Assembly (NCBI RefSeq): GCF_020423045.1
Contig: NZ_CP081943.1
Location: 2,232,001-2,296,000 of the forward strand
DNA length: 64,000 nucleotides
From: Pseudomonas sp. MM213
GTDB taxonomy: Bacteria; Pseudomonadota; Gammaproteobacteria; Pseudomonadales; Pseudomonadaceae
Reading direction: 5' to 3'
Part shown: positions 44,549 through 58,131 of the stretch, one piece after another
Layout of the letters: each line of letters begins with the position of its first letter
Numbering within the stretch: the stretch's first letter is position 1
Program-made: the position numbers and the translations under genes
Notes under the pieces: generated by a model
Databases searched by the model: none
What the model saw: the letters and a program-made list of their open reading frames with translations, nothing else
What the model was told of the DNA's origin: nothing

Positions 44549-45807
44549 TGTACGGACCGGACACATGGTTGACGGGTGTGCGGGGACATGGTGGACACTT
44601 TTCGGCGAGCCAACTTCGCCGGGAATCCATCATGCCCTGGGACACGAGAGATACCATGAGCCTGAAAGAAGAGTTTGTTGCCTTAGCACGGCAACCCGGC
44701 AGCAATAAACGAGAACTGTGTCGACGGTTCGGCATCAGTCCGCAAACGGCCTACAAGTGGCTCAACCGCTACGAGACACACGGTCAGTCGGGACTGCAAG
44801 AGAAGTCCCGCAGACCTGCAACCAGCCCCAAGCTGACCCCTGCTGCTTTGGAGGCCGAAGTCTTAGCCCTCAGGCAAGAACATCCCGCATGGGGCGGACG
44901 CACAATCAGCATCATCTTGAAAAAGCAGATCGCTCCCAGCACCGTCACCAATGTCCTGCGCAGGCACGGGCTGATTCAGCCTGCTCAGAATGAGCAAGAG
45001 GCCAAGCTGAGATTTGAACACGATGCGCCTAACGATCTGTGGCAGATGGATTTCAAGGGGCACTTCTCAACGCAAGAAGGCCGATGCCACCCCCTGACTT
45101 TGTTGGACGACCACTCACGATTCAATTTGGCTATTCAGGCCTGCGATAACGAGCGCGGAGCCACGGTGAAGGAAAAGATGATTGAGGTATTCCAGCGCTT
45201 CGGATTACCAGCACGCATCAATGTTGATAACGGCCCGCCATGGGGCTCACCGCGCAACCCAGGTGAAATCACAGAGCTGAGTATCTGGCTGATTCGTTTA
45301 GGAATCCGGATCAGCTTCAGCCGCCCTTACCATCCCCAAACCAATGGGAAGATCGAGCGCTTCCACCGTTCACTCAAAGCCGAAGTGCTTGAGGGGCGTC
45401 AATTTTCCACGGTCAAGGAGGCTCAATCCGCGTTTGATCGATGGCGGGAGGTTTATAACCTGCAACGGCCTCATCAAGCGTTGAACTATCAAGTGCCGAT
45501 GGACCGGTATCGCTCTAGCCCCTGGGCTTATCCGCAGCAACTATCGGAGTTTGAATACGGGCCGGACGATGTGTTGGCCAAGGTTTATCACAGCCGATTT
45601 CGCTTTCAGAAACGCTATTTCAGCATCGCCAAGGGCTTGGTTGGGCAGCACATCGCAATACGGCCCAACCCTGAAAGAAATGGACTCTTTGACGTCTACT
45701 TCTGCCATCACTTCCTAAGAACGTTCGACGTGAGCAAACCTGACTATGGGTCATAATGTGTCAACCATGTCCCCGCACATGTGTCCACCATGTGTCCGGT
45801 CCGTACA
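44549..45807 (+). mobile_element. Complete IS481-type insertion sequence, 1259 bp
   Basis: The ends are TGTACGGACCGGACACATGG at the left and its complement at the right. The terminal inverted repeats match at about 45 of 50 positions and begin with TGT, as in IS481. Both ends are flanked by the 7-bp target duplication AAAAGCC (44542-44548 and 45808-45814). One transposase gene fills the middle. Intact ends, duplication and open frame suggest a recent, possibly active, insertion. Confidence 0.88.
44632..45756 (+). CDS. IS481 family transposase
   Basis: A 374-aa DDE transposase. The N-terminal helix-turn-helix is ELCRRFGISPQTAYKWLNRY (about 26-45). The catalytic domain has WQMDFKGHF (first Asp), ARINVDNGPPW (second Asp) and PHQ..NGKIERFHRS (Glu). 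The start MPWDTRDTMSLKEEF is chosen because IS481 proteins usually open with MPW; an ATG at 44656 is the alternative. The C-terminal 90 residues (FEYGPDDVLAKVYHSRFRFQ onward) are the usual IS481 tail. It is intact, with no internal stop. Confidence 0.9.
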   Translation: MPWDTRDTMSLKEEFVALARQPGSNKRELCRRFGISPQTAYKWLNRYETHGQSGLQEKSRRPATSPKLTPAALEAEVLALRQEHPAWGGRTISIILKKQIAPSTVTNVLRRHGLIQPAQNEQEAKLRFEHDAPNDLWQMDFKGHFSTQEGRCHPLTLLDDHSRFNLAIQACDNERGATVKEKMIEVFQRFGLPARINVDNGPPWGSPRNPGEITELSIWLIRLGIRISFSRPYHPQTNGKIERFHRSLKAEVLEGRQFSTVKEAQSAFDRWREVYNLQRPHQALNYQVPMDRYRSSPWAYPQQLSEFEYGPDDVLAKVYHSRFRFQKRYFSIAKGLVGQHIAIRPNPERNGLFDVYFCHHFLRTFDVSKPDYGS

Positions 45808-46107
45808 AAAAGCCCCAAAGTAACCAAAAGGCTCTGCCCCTTTCGTTCGGTGGCTCGCTAAGGCTCGCCATACCCTCGCTCCGGTCCTGCTCCGTGGGCA
45901 CGCCGCCATCGGCCATCCATGGCCGGGGGCGGCTAACCCGGCATCCATGCCGGGTTGCCCACTGCGCAGAACCTCCACTCGGCCTCTCGAGGGGGCGACT
46001 ACCGCCACAGCCGCCGAGGCGGCCTGAAAGCCGACCTGGCTCTGCAGTTGTCCGCGTTGTCCTTCACTGCTGCGCTCACTCATTCCGAACATGTACACCA
46101 ATCCCCT

Positions 46108-46209
46108 GTAGGAGCCGGCTTGCTGGCGATGGCGTCCTTTCAGGCGATAAATGCGCGACTGACCCACCGCTATCGTCGGAACGCCGCCCGCAGCAAGCCG
46201 GCTCCTACA
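46108..46209. repeat. REPIN
   Basis: An inverted pair, GTAGGAGCCGGCTTGCTGGC at the left and the GCCGCCCGCAGCAAGCCGGC variant at the right, so its two arms come from two REP subtypes. First of three REPINs in a row between the two long-repeat copies. Confidence 0.88.
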
Positions 46210-46237
46210 AGGGATTGGGTTCACACGACTCAAAATT

Positions 46238-46336
46238 GTAGGAGCCAGCTTGCTGGCGATGGACGCCAACGATAACGCGGGCTGTCTGAATGAACGCGTC
46301 GCCCAAACGCTTTTCGCCGGCAAGCCGGCTCCTACA
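46238..46336. repeat. REPIN, first of a 127-bp tandem pair
   Basis: GTAGGAGCCAGCTTGCTGGC at the left and CGCCGGCAAGCCGGCTCCTAC at the right. The centre contains ATAACGCGGGCTGTCTGAAT. With its downstream flank TTGGGTTCACACGA it recurs at 46365, a direct duplication of about 127 bp. Confidence 0.88.
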
Positions 46337-46364
46337 AGGGATTGGGTTCACACGATTCAAAATT

Positions 46365-46464
46365 GTAGGAGCTGGCTTGCCAGCGATGGACGTCAACGAT
46401 AACGCGGGGCTGTCTGAATGAACGCGTTGTCCAAACGATTTTCGCCGGCAAGCCGGCTCCTACA
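46365..46464. repeat. REPIN, second of the 127-bp tandem pair
   Basis: Near-copy of 46238-46336, with GGACGTCAACGATAACGCGG and CTGTCTGAATGAACGCGT shared apart from a few changes. Directly followed by the second long-repeat copy. Confidence 0.88.
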
Positions 46465-46483
46465 GGGATCGGCGTTTGCTTTT

Positions 46484-46767
46484 GCTTCTCACCACTCATC
46501 AGGCCGAGCGTTAGCTCGCCTTCCGCTTTTGATCTGAGCGCCCCCTCGAGAGGCCGAGTGGAGGTTCTGCGCAGTGGGCAACCCGGCATGGATGCCGGGT
46601 TAGCCGCCCCCAGCCATGGATGGCCGATGGCGGCGGGCCCACGGAGCAGGACCGGAGCGAGGGCATGCCGAGCCTAGGCGAGGCACCGAACGAAAGGGGC
46701 AAGAGCCCTTGGTTACTTGGGGCTCTTCCAAGTGACTCGCCGTAAGGGCGAAACCAATAGCCGCCGT
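46484..46767. repeat. Long intergenic repeat, copy 2 (inverted, uninterrupted)
   Basis: This copy shows what copy 1 looked like before insertion: GGTTACTTGGGGCTCTTCCA runs through the point where the insertion sequence sits in copy 1. It extends further than copy 1 at its left side, where CACCACTCATCAGGCCGAGC to GATCTGAGCGCC matches the fragment at 15621. Open frames of 70-95 codons on the minus strand are conserved with the other copies but have no clear start signals. Confidence 0.75.
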
Positions 46768-46806
46768 TACCAAAGAAACGGATATGCACCCAAACCAAGC
46801 AGACAA

Positions 46807-46832
46807 CAAAAAAGGCGCCCGAAGGCGCCTTT
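46807..46832 (-). terminator. clpA terminator
   Basis: On the minus strand AAAGGCGCC and GGCGCCTTT pair around CGAA-type loop bases and run into a T-rich tract. It sits 25 bp after the clpA stop. Confidence 0.9.
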
Positions 46833-46856
46833 CGCTTTACAACAGATCAACAACCG

Positions 46857-49127
46857 TCAGGCCATTTCAGCCGTGGTTTCAAACTCGAAGGTCAGCTCGC
46901 CGTCCTTCAGGTCGATATGCACCACGCCACCATGGTCAGCCAGCTCGCCAAAGAGAATCTCTTCCGCCAGCGGACGCTTGATCTTGTCCTGGATCAAACG
47001 CGCCATCGGCCGAGCGCCCATTGCCGAGTCGTAACCACCTGCCGCCAGCCAGCTGCGCGCCGCGTCGGTCACTTCCAGCTGCACGCGCTTGTCTTCCAGC
47101 TGCGCCTGAAGCTCGGTAAGGAACTTGTCCACCACGCTTTTGATGACCTCATGACTGAGGCGACCAAACTGGATAATGGTGTCCAGACGGTTGCGGAACT
47201 CCGGCGTGAAGCTCTTCTTGATCACTTCCATCGCATCGGACGAGTGGTCCTGATGGGTGAAACCGATCGAAGCACGCGCGGCGGTTTCGGCACCGGCGTT
47301 GGTCGTCATGATGACGATCACGTTACGGAAGTCCGCCTTGCGCCCGTTGTTATCGGTCAGCGTACCGTGGTCCATGACCTGCAACAGCAAGTTGAAGACT
47401 TCCGGATGCGCCTTCTCGATTTCATCGAGCAACAGCACGCAGTGAGGCTGCTTGGTGATAGCTTCGGTCAGCAGACCGCCCTGATCAAACCCCACGTAGC
47501 CAGGAGGCGCACCGATCAGACGCGATACGGTGTGGCGCTCCATGTACTCGGACATGTCAAAACGAACCAGCTCGATACCCAACGCCTTGGCCAACTGACG
47601 CGCCGCTTCGGTTTTACCGACACCGGTCGGGCCTGCGAACAGGAACGAACCGACAGGCTTGTCAGGCGACTTGAGGCCGGCACGGGACAGTTTGATCGCA
47701 GTCGACAGCGAGTCGATTGCGGCATCCTGACCAAACACCGTCAGCTTCAGGTCACGCTCAAGGTTACGCAGCAGCTCTTTGTCGGAGCTGGTGACGTGTT
47801 TTGGCGGAATCCGCGCGATTTTCGCGACGATGTCCTCGACCTGAGGCACTTCGATGCGTTTCACGCGTTTCTCGATCGGCTGCAGACGCTGGTAGGCGCC
47901 CGCCTCGTCGATCACGTCGATGGCCTTGTCCGGCATGTGCCGGTCATTGATGTAACGCGAGGCAAGTTCGGCAGCGGCGCGCAGGGCTTCATCACTGTAT
48001 TCGATATTGTGATGGAGCTCGAAACGCCCTTTCAGGCCGCGCAGGATGCCGATGGTGTCTTCCACCGACGGTTCCGACACATCGACTTTCTGGAAGCGTC
48101 GTGCCAGGGCACGGTCCTTCTCGAAGATGCCGCGGAATTCCTGGAAGGTGGTCGAACCGATGCAACGGATGTCACCGGACGACAGCAGCGGCTTGAGCAG
48201 GTTCGAGGCATCCATGACGCCACCGGACGCGGCACCCGCACCGATGATGGTGTGGATTTCGTCGATGAACAGGATCGCCTGCGGACGTTTTTTCAGCTCA
48301 TTGAGCAACGCCTTGAAGCGTTTCTCGAAATCGCCGCGGTATTTGGTCCCGGCCAGCAAGGCGCCCAAGTCGAGGGAATACACCACGCTGTTGGCCAGCA
48401 GGTCCGGCACCTGGTTGTCGACAATACGCTTGGCCAGGCCTTCGGCAATCGCGGTTTTACCCACGCCCGCCTCGCCCACCAGCAGCGGGTTGTTTTTGCG
48501 TCGACGCGCGAGGATCTGCGCGACACGCTCGACTTCGAGCTCACGGCCTACCAACGGATCGATACGACCCTGGCGCGCGAGTTCGTTGAGGTTACTGGCA
48601 TAAGCATCCAGAGGATTGCCTGAAGAAGAAGACTCACCGCCCTCGTCGTCCTGCATATCTTGCTCACCTTCAGAGTGATCGCCATGCCCCGGCACTTTGG
48701 AAATGCCGTGTGCGATGTAGTTGACGACATCAATGCGTGCAACGCTCTGCTGTTTCAGCAGGAACACTGCCTGACTTTCTTGCTCACTGAAGATCGCAAC
48801 CAGCACGTTTGCGCCAGTCACTTCGCGTTTGCCCGAGCTCTGTACGTGGAAAACAGCACGCTGCAGAACACGCTGGAAGCCCAGGGTAGGTTGGGTCTCG
48901 CGATCCTCATCATGAATAGGGATCAACGGCGTGGTGGAGTCGATGAACTCCTGCAGATCATGCTTGAGTTTGTCGAGGTTGGCGCCGCAGGCACGCAAAA
49001 CGGTGGCGGCAGCCTCATTGTCCAATAAGGCCAGCAGAAGATGTTCGACGGTCATGAATTCATGACGCTTCGAACGGGCCTCCTTGAAGGCAAGATTGAG
49101 GGTGACTTCGAGCTCGCGGTTTAACAT
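46857..49127 (-). CDS. clpA: ATP-dependent Clp protease ATP-binding subunit ClpA
   Basis: A 756-aa Hsp100 unfoldase. The N-domain (MLNRELEVTLNLAFKEARSK to about 145) binds ClpS. AAA-1 has LLVGEAGVGKTAIAEGLA, AAA-2 has FLFAGPTGVGKTEAARQLA, with Walker B ILFIDEIHTIIGAGAASG and LLLDEIEKAHPEVF. It feeds substrates to ClpP, including N-degron proteins marked by Aat and Bpt. It follows clpS after 30 bp on the same strand. Confidence 0.97.
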   Translation of the reverse strand: MLNRELEVTLNLAFKEARSKRHEFMTVEHLLLALLDNEAAATVLRACGANLDKLKHDLQEFIDSTTPLIPIHDEDRETQPTLGFQRVLQRAVFHVQSSGKREVTGANVLVAIFSEQESQAVFLLKQQSVARIDVVNYIAHGISKVPGHGDHSEGEQDMQDDEGGESSSSGNPLDAYASNLNELARQGRIDPLVGRELEVERVAQILARRRKNNPLLVGEAGVGKTAIAEGLAKRIVDNQVPDLLANSVVYSLDLGALLAGTKYRGDFEKRFKALLNELKKRPQAILFIDEIHTIIGAGAASGGVMDASNLLKPLLSSGDIRCIGSTTFQEFRGIFEKDRALARRFQKVDVSEPSVEDTIGILRGLKGRFELHHNIEYSDEALRAAAELASRYINDRHMPDKAIDVIDEAGAYQRLQPIEKRVKRIEVPQVEDIVAKIARIPPKHVTSSDKELLRNLERDLKLTVFGQDAAIDSLSTAIKLSRAGLKSPDKPVGSFLFAGPTGVGKTEAARQLAKALGIELVRFDMSEYMERHTVSRLIGAPPGYVGFDQGGLLTEAITKQPHCVLLLDEIEKAHPEVFNLLLQVMDHGTLTDNNGRKADFRNVIVIMTTNAGAETAARASIGFTHQDHSSDAMEVIKKSFTPEFRNRLDTIIQFGRLSHEVIKSVVDKFLTELQAQLEDKRVQLEVTDAARSWLAAGGYDSAMGARPMARLIQDKIKRPLAEEILFGELADHGGVVHIDLKDGELTFEFETTAEMA

Positions 49128-49157
49128 AGCTTCACCTCATACCCAAGTGGTCGGCGA

Positions 49158-49520
49158 TTAACCGTCCTTCTCGATTTCACAGAGTAGCGGATGCTGGCTT
49201 TCCCTGGCGTACTGGTTGACCTGCATGGCCTTGGTCTCGGCAATGTCGCGGGTAAACACTCCACATACTGCCCGTCCTTCTGTGTGGACGGCCAGCATGA
49301 CCTTGGTCGCCAGCTCGCGATTCAGGTTAAAAAACACCTCGAGCACTTCGACGACGAAATCCATCGGTGTGTAGTCATCATTAAACAAAACCACCTTGTA
49401 CATCGGCGGCGCCTGTAAAGCAGGCTTGGCCTCCTGAACAGCAATGCCTGCGGAATCGTCGTCGTGTAAATCAGGGCGATCCTGATTGAATGTTAGTCGA
49501 ATCTGGCTGATTGCATGCAT
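49158..49520 (-). CDS. clpS: ATP-dependent Clp protease adaptor ClpS
   Basis: A 120-aa adaptor that holds proteins with N-terminal Leu, Phe, Tyr or Trp and delivers them to ClpA. The flexible N-terminus (about 1-38) is followed by the core [20 protein letters not shown] with the N-degron pocket residues Asn-Asp-Asp, and later [20 protein letters not shown]. Divergent from cspD with a shared promoter region. Confidence 0.95.
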   Translation of the reverse strand: MHAISQIRLTFNQDRPDLHDDDSAGIAVQEAKPALQAPPMYKVVLFNDDYTPMDFVVEVLEVFFNLNRELATKVMLAVHTEGRAVCGVFTRDIAETKAMQVNQYARESQHPLLCEIEKDG

Positions 49521-49745
49521 GGAAAGAAAGGTTCGTCAGTTGTGCGAATACAGTAGTGGGGACGGTTATGAACGATTTCAATACCGACTGCCGGGTCACC
49601 TTGACTATCGGCAAAACGGTGTTACAACCAATAGAGCCCACAGTGGGTAAAAAAGGTCCGCGGAGTCAATCTTATTTACAGGATTCGACTGCGGATGTAC
49701 TGGATGATACTCCAGTGATGGAGTCTGTTGCAGAGGGATATGAGC

Positions 49746-50027
49746 ATGGCTGTCGGTAAGGTGAAATGGTTCAACAATGCCAAAGGGTTCGGTTTCATCA
49801 ATACCGACACCAGTGAAGGTCGCCACGAGGATGGTTGCCTTATTGATTTCTTCGCCCATTATTCCGCCATTGAAATGGACGGGTACAAAACCCTCAAGGC
49901 CGGGCAACTCGTGAAATTCGAGATCGTCCAGGGCCCTAAAGGCCTGCACGCCGTGAAGATTACGGCGGCGCCTGCCTCTAACGAACTGCCCACACCCGCC
50001 CCCCACAAAGAAACAGTGTCGAACTGA
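49746..50027 (+). CDS. cspD: Cold-shock-like protein CspD
   Basis: A 93-aa cold-shock domain protein. RNP1 KGFGFI and RNP2 DFFAHYSAI are present; the opening MAVGKVKWFNNAKGFGFINT and the DGCLIDFFAHY variant are those of CspD, which in E. coli blocks replication in stationary phase. ATG at 49746 has AGAGGG 8 nt upstream; an ATG two codons earlier is too close. The 225-bp gap to clpS holds both promoters. The C-terminal tail (TAAPASNELPTPAPHKETVS) is unstructured. Confidence 0.92.
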   Translation: MAVGKVKWFNNAKGFGFINTDTSEGRHEDGCLIDFFAHYSAIEMDGYKTLKAGQLVKFEIVQGPKGLHAVKITAAPASNELPTPAPHKETVSN

Positions 50028-50048
50028 CGCAAGCCGTTACCCAGTCAT

Positions 50049-50076
50049 AAAAAAACCGCCCGAAGGCGGTTTTTTT
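50049..50076. terminator. Bidirectional terminator between cspD and icd
   Basis: AAAAAAACCGCC and GGCGGTTTTTTT form a symmetric hairpin with a CGAA loop, giving T-runs on both strands between two converging genes. Confidence 0.93.
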
Positions 50077-50088
50077 GTGCCGATTCGC

Positions 50089-51345
50089 TTACATGTGCGA
50101 AATCAGTGCATCGCCAAACCCGGAAGACGACACCAGCTTCGCGCCGTCCATCAGACGTTCGAAGTCATAGGTCACGGTCTTCGCGAAAATCGCGCCGTTG
50201 GTGCCCTTGATGATCAGGTCGGCCGCTTCGGTCCAGCCCAGGTGACGCAGCATCATCTCGGCGGAAAGAATCAGCGAACCCGGGTTGACCTGGTCCTTGC
50301 CGGCGTACTTCGGCGCAGTACCGTGGGTCGCTTCGAACATGGCGATGGTGTCGGACAGGTTGGCACCCGGTGCAATACCGATACCGCCCACTTCCGCCGC
50401 CAGGGCGTCGGAGAGGTAGTCGCCGTTCAGGTTCAGGGTCGCGATCACATCGTACTCGGCCGGGCGCAGCAGGATCTGCTGGAGCATGGCGTCGGCGATG
50501 GCATCCTTGACGATGACGTTCTTGCCGGTTTTCGGGTTCTTGAACTGCATCCACGGACCGCCATCGAGCAGGGTCGCGCCGAACTCTTCAGCCGCCACTT
50601 CGTAGGCCCATTCCTTGAAGGCACCTTCGGTGAACTTCATGATGTTGCCTTTGTGCACGATGGTCAGCGAGTCGCGGTCGTTGTCGACCACGTACTGCAG
50701 GGCCTTGCGCGCCAGACGCTTGGTGCCTTGCAGGGACACCGGCTTGACGCCGATACCGCAGTTTTCGTCGAAACGGATCTTGGTGACGCCCATTTCTTCT
50801 TTGAGGAACTTGATGACCTTGGTCGCTTCCGGCGAACCGGCCTTCCACTCGATACCGGCATAAATGTCTTCCGAGTTTTCACGGAAGATGGTCATGTCGA
50901 CGTCGCCTGGCTTCTTGACCGGGCTAGGCACGCCTTCGAACCAGCGCACCGGGCGCAGGCAAACGTACAGGTCGAGTTGCTGACGCAGGGCCACGTTCAG
51001 GGAACGAATGCCGCCGCCGACCGGCGTGGTCAGAGGGCCCTTGATGGAAACCACGTAATCCTTGACTGCGTCCAGGGTTTCCTGAGGCAGCCAGGTGTCC
51101 TGATCGTAAACCTGAGTCGCTTTCTCCCCGGCGTAGACTTCCATCCAGGAAATTTTGCGCTCGCCGCCGTAAGCCTTCTTAACAGCAGCATCGACAACCT
51201 TGATCATGACCGGGCTGATATCAACGCCAATACCATCGCCTTCGATGAAGGGGATGATCGGGTTGTTAGGAACATTGAGAGAATGGTCCGCGTTGACGGT
51301 GATTTTGTCGCCGACTGCTGGAACCTGAATCTTCTTGTATCCCAT
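50089..51345 (-). CDS. icd: Isocitrate dehydrogenase, NADP-dependent, homodimeric
   Basis: A 418-aa Icd that turns isocitrate into 2-oxoglutarate with [24 protein letters not shown] contains the substrate-binding serine and arginines, and [20 protein letters not shown] with [20 protein letters not shown] forms the metal and nucleotide site. Start at MGYKKIQVP with GGAG 8 nt upstream; the frame to 51414 is not coding in style. Divergent from the unrelated monomeric idh. Confidence 0.95.
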   Translation of the reverse strand: MGYKKIQVPAVGDKITVNADHSLNVPNNPIIPFIEGDGIGVDISPVMIKVVDAAVKKAYGGERKISWMEVYAGEKATQVYDQDTWLPQETLDAVKDYVVSIKGPLTTPVGGGIRSLNVALRQQLDLYVCLRPVRWFEGVPSPVKKPGDVDMTIFRENSEDIYAGIEWKAGSPEATKVIKFLKEEMGVTKIRFDENCGIGVKPVSLQGTKRLARKALQYVVDNDRDSLTIVHKGNIMKFTEGAFKEWAYEVAAEEFGATLLDGGPWMQFKNPKTGKNVIVKDAIADAMLQQILLRPAEYDVIATLNLNGDYLSDALAAEVGGIGIAPGANLSDTIAMFEATHGTAPKYAGKDQVNPGSLILSAEMMLRHLGWTEAADLIIKGTNGAIFAKTVTYDFERLMDGAKLVSSSGFGDALISHM

Positions 51346-54065
<2,720 letters not shown>

Positions 54066-54084
54066 GGTTGTAAGGATGCAAAAA

Positions 54085-54113
54085 GAAGCCCCGGCCCAGT
54101 GCCGGGGTTTCTG
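54085..54113 (+). terminator. idh terminator
   Basis: CCCCGGC and GCCGGGG pair around a 5-nt loop, followed by TTTCTGTTTG. It lies 20 bp after the idh stop. Confidence 0.8.
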
Positions 54114-54152
54114 TTTGTGGTTTCTACAATCTATCTGCCGAACACAATCCCT

Positions 54153-54240
54153 GTAGGAGCCGGCTTGCTGGCGATCGCGGAGTATCAGCCAACAAAATGT
54201 TGAATGATAAAACGCAATCGCCAGCAAGCCGGCTCCTACA
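54153..54240. repeat. REPIN between idh and nudJ
   Basis: GTAGGAGCCGGCTTGCTGGC with its complement at the other end; the loop is AT-rich. It lies 35 bp before the nudJ start, in the likely leader. Confidence 0.9.
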
Positions 54241-54275
54241 GGGTCCGTATTTCAATTGGAAATTGAGGAAGCTTT

Positions 54276-54722
54276 ATGGACTGGAAACCCCACATCACCG
54301 TCGCCACCATCGTCGAAGACAATGGTCGCTTCCTGATAGTCGAAGAAACCAAGCACGGACGGACGGTACTCAACCAGCCCGCCGGCCACCTCGACCCGAA
54401 CGAAACCCTGACCGAAGCCGCCGTACGCGAAACCCTCGAAGAAACCGGCTGGGACGTCGAGGCGACCGGCGTGGTGGGCATTTACCTCTACACCGCGCCC
54501 AGCAACGGCGTGACGTATCAGCGAGTCTGCTTCATCGCAAAAGCGCTCAAGCACCACCCTGACTATCAGCTGGATGACGGCATCGTCGGCGCAAAATGGC
54601 TGACGCGTGACGAACTGCTGGCACAACGCGCAAACTGGCGCAGTGAGCTGATCATCCGTTGTATCGATGATTATCTGGACGGTAAACACTTCGGCCTCGA
54701 ACTGATCCGCCCTTCTCTTTAG
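54276..54722 (+). CDS. nudJ: NUDIX phosphatase NudJ
   Basis: A 148-aa NUDIX hydrolase. The box is AGHLDPNETLTEAAVRETLE followed by ETGW. NudJ in E. coli removes phosphate from thiamine pyrimidine pyrophosphate and nucleotides. Opening MDWKPHITVATIVEDNGRFL is typical of the family. Directly upstream of mnmA on the same strand, a conserved order. Confidence 0.88.
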   Translation: MDWKPHITVATIVEDNGRFLIVEETKHGRTVLNQPAGHLDPNETLTEAAVRETLEETGWDVEATGVVGIYLYTAPSNGVTYQRVCFIAKALKHHPDYQLDDGIVGAKWLTRDELLAQRANWRSELIIRCIDDYLDGKHFGLELIRPSL

Positions 54723-54781
54723 CCTTGTGGGCTGCGGCCTGCTAGAATCGCGTCCTTTTTCAAGACACTCATTGAATCCCT

Positions 54782-55927
54782 ATGCGTGATCCAGCCCCTT
54801 CTGACACACAAAAGAAGCGCGTCATTGTCGGCATGTCCGGCGGCGTGGACTCTTCCGTTTCCGCCCTCCTGCTGATCGAGCAGGGTTATGAGGTGGAAGG
54901 CCTGTTCATGAAGAACTGGGAAGAAGACGATGGAACGGAATACTGCACCGCCATGGACGACCTGGCGGACGCCCAGGCCGTGTGCGACAAAATTGGCATC
55001 AAGCTGCACACCGCCAACTTCGCCGCCGAGTACTGGGACAACGTGTTCGAGCACTTCCTGGCCGAATACAAGGCTGGTCGCACGCCGAACCCGGACATCC
55101 TGTGCAACCGCGAAATCAAGTTCAAGGCGTTCCTCGACTACGCCATGGTGCTCGGTGCCGACCTGATTGCCACCGGCCACTACGTGCGCCGCCGCGACAT
55201 CGACGGCCGCACCGAACTGCTCAAGGGCCTGGACCCGAACAAGGACCAGAGCTACTTCCTGCACGCCGTCGGCGGCGAACAGATCGCCAAGACCCTGTTC
55301 CCGGTCGGCGAGCTGGAAAAACCACAAGTGCGGGCGATTGCCGAGAAATACGAACTCGCCACCGCGAAGAAAAAGGATTCCACCGGAATCTGCTTTATCG
55401 GCGAACGCCGCTTCAGCGACTTCCTCAAGCAATACCTGCCGGCGCAGCCAGGCGAAATCAAAACCACCGAAGGTGAAGTCATCGGCCGCCACCACGGCTT
55501 GATGTACCACACCATCGGCCAGCGTCAGGGCCTGGGCATCGGCGGCTTGAAAGACGCCAGCGACGAGCCGTGGTACGTGCTGATCAAGGACCTGGAGCAC
55601 AACGAACTGATCGTTGGCCAGGGCAATGACCACCCTTACCTGTTCTCCCGCGCCCTGCTCGCCTCGGACATCTATTGGGTCAACCCGATCGACCTGAGCG
55701 AGCCGCGCAAGCTGACCGCCAAAGTGCGATATCGCCAGAGCGACCAGTCGTGCACGCTGGAGAAAACCGCCACCGGCTACCGCGCGACCTTCGATGAGCC
55801 GCAACGCGCGGTCACTCCGGGTCAGTCCGTGGTGTTCTACGACGGCGAAATCTGCCTCGGCGGCGGCGTGATTGAAGTGGCGGAACCGTGGACCAGCAAA
55901 GGCACCCTTCAAGGCGAGCAGCAATGA
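54782..55927 (+). CDS. mnmA: tRNA-specific 2-thiouridylase MnmA
   Basis: A 381-aa enzyme that puts sulfur on U34 of tRNA-Lys, Glu and Gln using the TusE persulfide. The PP-loop is [18 protein letters not shown]. The two catalytic cysteines lie in [12 protein letters not shown] and [16 protein letters not shown]. Its stop overlaps the hflD start as ATGA. It is the final step of the relay encoded by tusDCBE in this window. Confidence 0.96.
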   Translation: MRDPAPSDTQKKRVIVGMSGGVDSSVSALLLIEQGYEVEGLFMKNWEEDDGTEYCTAMDDLADAQAVCDKIGIKLHTANFAAEYWDNVFEHFLAEYKAGRTPNPDILCNREIKFKAFLDYAMVLGADLIATGHYVRRRDIDGRTELLKGLDPNKDQSYFLHAVGGEQIAKTLFPVGELEKPQVRAIAEKYELATAKKKDSTGICFIGERRFSDFLKQYLPAQPGEIKTTEGEVIGRHHGLMYHTIGQRQGLGIGGLKDASDEPWYVLIKDLEHNELIVGQGNDHPYLFSRALLASDIYWVNPIDLSEPRKLTAKVRYRQSDQSCTLEKTATGYRATFDEPQRAVTPGQSVVFYDGEICLGGGVIEVAEPWTSKGTLQGEQQ

Positions 55928-56547
55928 GCCCCACTCAGGAGCAACTGACGGCGCTGGGCGGCGTGTTTCTCGCCGCCGTCCTTGTCGACAAGATCGCCAA
56001 GACCGGCCAGACCAGCGAAGCCGGCCTGACGTGCATGCTTGGCAGCCTGCTGATTCGCGACCCCAAGGACACGCTGGAAGTCTACGGCGGCGACGACATC
56101 AATCTGCGCGAAGGTTATCGCGCACTGATCGGCGCCCTTGAACGTGACCCGAGCACCCTGCAGCGCGAACCGCTGCGCTACGCCCTGGCAATGCTCGGGC
56201 TGGAACGGCAACTGGCCAAGCGCGGCGACATGCTCGAGGTGATCGGCAAACGTCTGCCGCAGATTCAGTCCCAGGTCGAACACTTCGGCCCGGCGCACGA
56301 AAATGTGATCGCCGCCTGCGGCGCGCTGTACCAGGACACCCTGAGCACCTTGCGCCAACGGATTCAGGTTCACGGCGACATGCGCAACCTGCAGCAGCCG
56401 AGCAACGCTTCGAAGATCCGCGCGCTGTTGCTGGCCGGGATTCGTTCGGCGCGCCTGTGGCGGCAGTTGGGCGGTCATCGCTGGCAGTTGGTCGTCAGCC
56501 GCCGCAAATTGCTGAAAGAGCTTTACCCGCTGATGCGCAGCAGCTGA
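55924..56547 (+). CDS. hflD: High-frequency lysogenization protein HflD homologue
   Basis: A 207-aa helical protein peripheral to the inner membrane. In E. coli HflD binds the lambda CII activator; the general role is unclear. [20 protein letters not shown] and the [20 protein letters not shown] region match the family. ATGA overlap with mnmA fixes the start. The mnmA-hflD-purB order is conserved in gamma-proteobacteria. Confidence 0.92.
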   Translation: MSPTQEQLTALGGVFLAAVLVDKIAKTGQTSEAGLTCMLGSLLIRDPKDTLEVYGGDDINLREGYRALIGALERDPSTLQREPLRYALAMLGLERQLAKRGDMLEVIGKRLPQIQSQVEHFGPAHENVIAACGALYQDTLSTLRQRIQVHGDMRNLQQPSNASKIRALLLAGIRSARLWRQLGGHRWQLVVSRRKLLKELYPLMRSS

Positions 56548-56587
56548 ACCGCGCCCGCAACACCGTTTTGTAGTCAGTAACGCGTAA

Positions 56588-58045
<1,458 letters not shown>

Positions 58046-58067
58046 TCGACCGCTTTACCCGTTTGAG

Positions 58068-58093
58068 ACGCCCGGCAGCGCCGGGCGTTTTTA
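58068..58093 (+). terminator. purB terminator
   Basis: ACGCCCGGC and GCCGGGCGT form a 9-bp stem with a 3-nt loop followed by TTTTATT. Confidence 0.93.
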
Positions 58094-58131
58094 TTCCCGT
58101 CTGAAAAGTGCTTTTTTTCAATAGGTTACAC

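Larger units (their letters stand above)
44506..45997. repeat. Long intergenic repeat, copy 1, split by an insertion sequence
   Basis: The pieces 44506-44548 and 45808-45997, joined across the insertion, align over about 235 bp with the reverse complement of 46535-46767. Shared blocks include TATTGGTT-CGC, GGTCACTT, AGTAACCAA, CCCTCGCTCCGGTCCTGCTC, GCGGCTAACCCGGCATCCAT and CTGCGCAGAACCTCCACTCG. The copies are inverted with respect to each other. Translations in one frame look protein-like, but I treat it as non-coding. Confidence 0.75.

Noticed and set aside
45751..46323. Open frames of 100-190 codons in the REP/long-repeat region on both strands
   Set aside because: They read through REP palindromes and the repeat (LAGDG, KPAPT-type translations). 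Conservation follows the DNA repeat, not a protein start or ribosome site.
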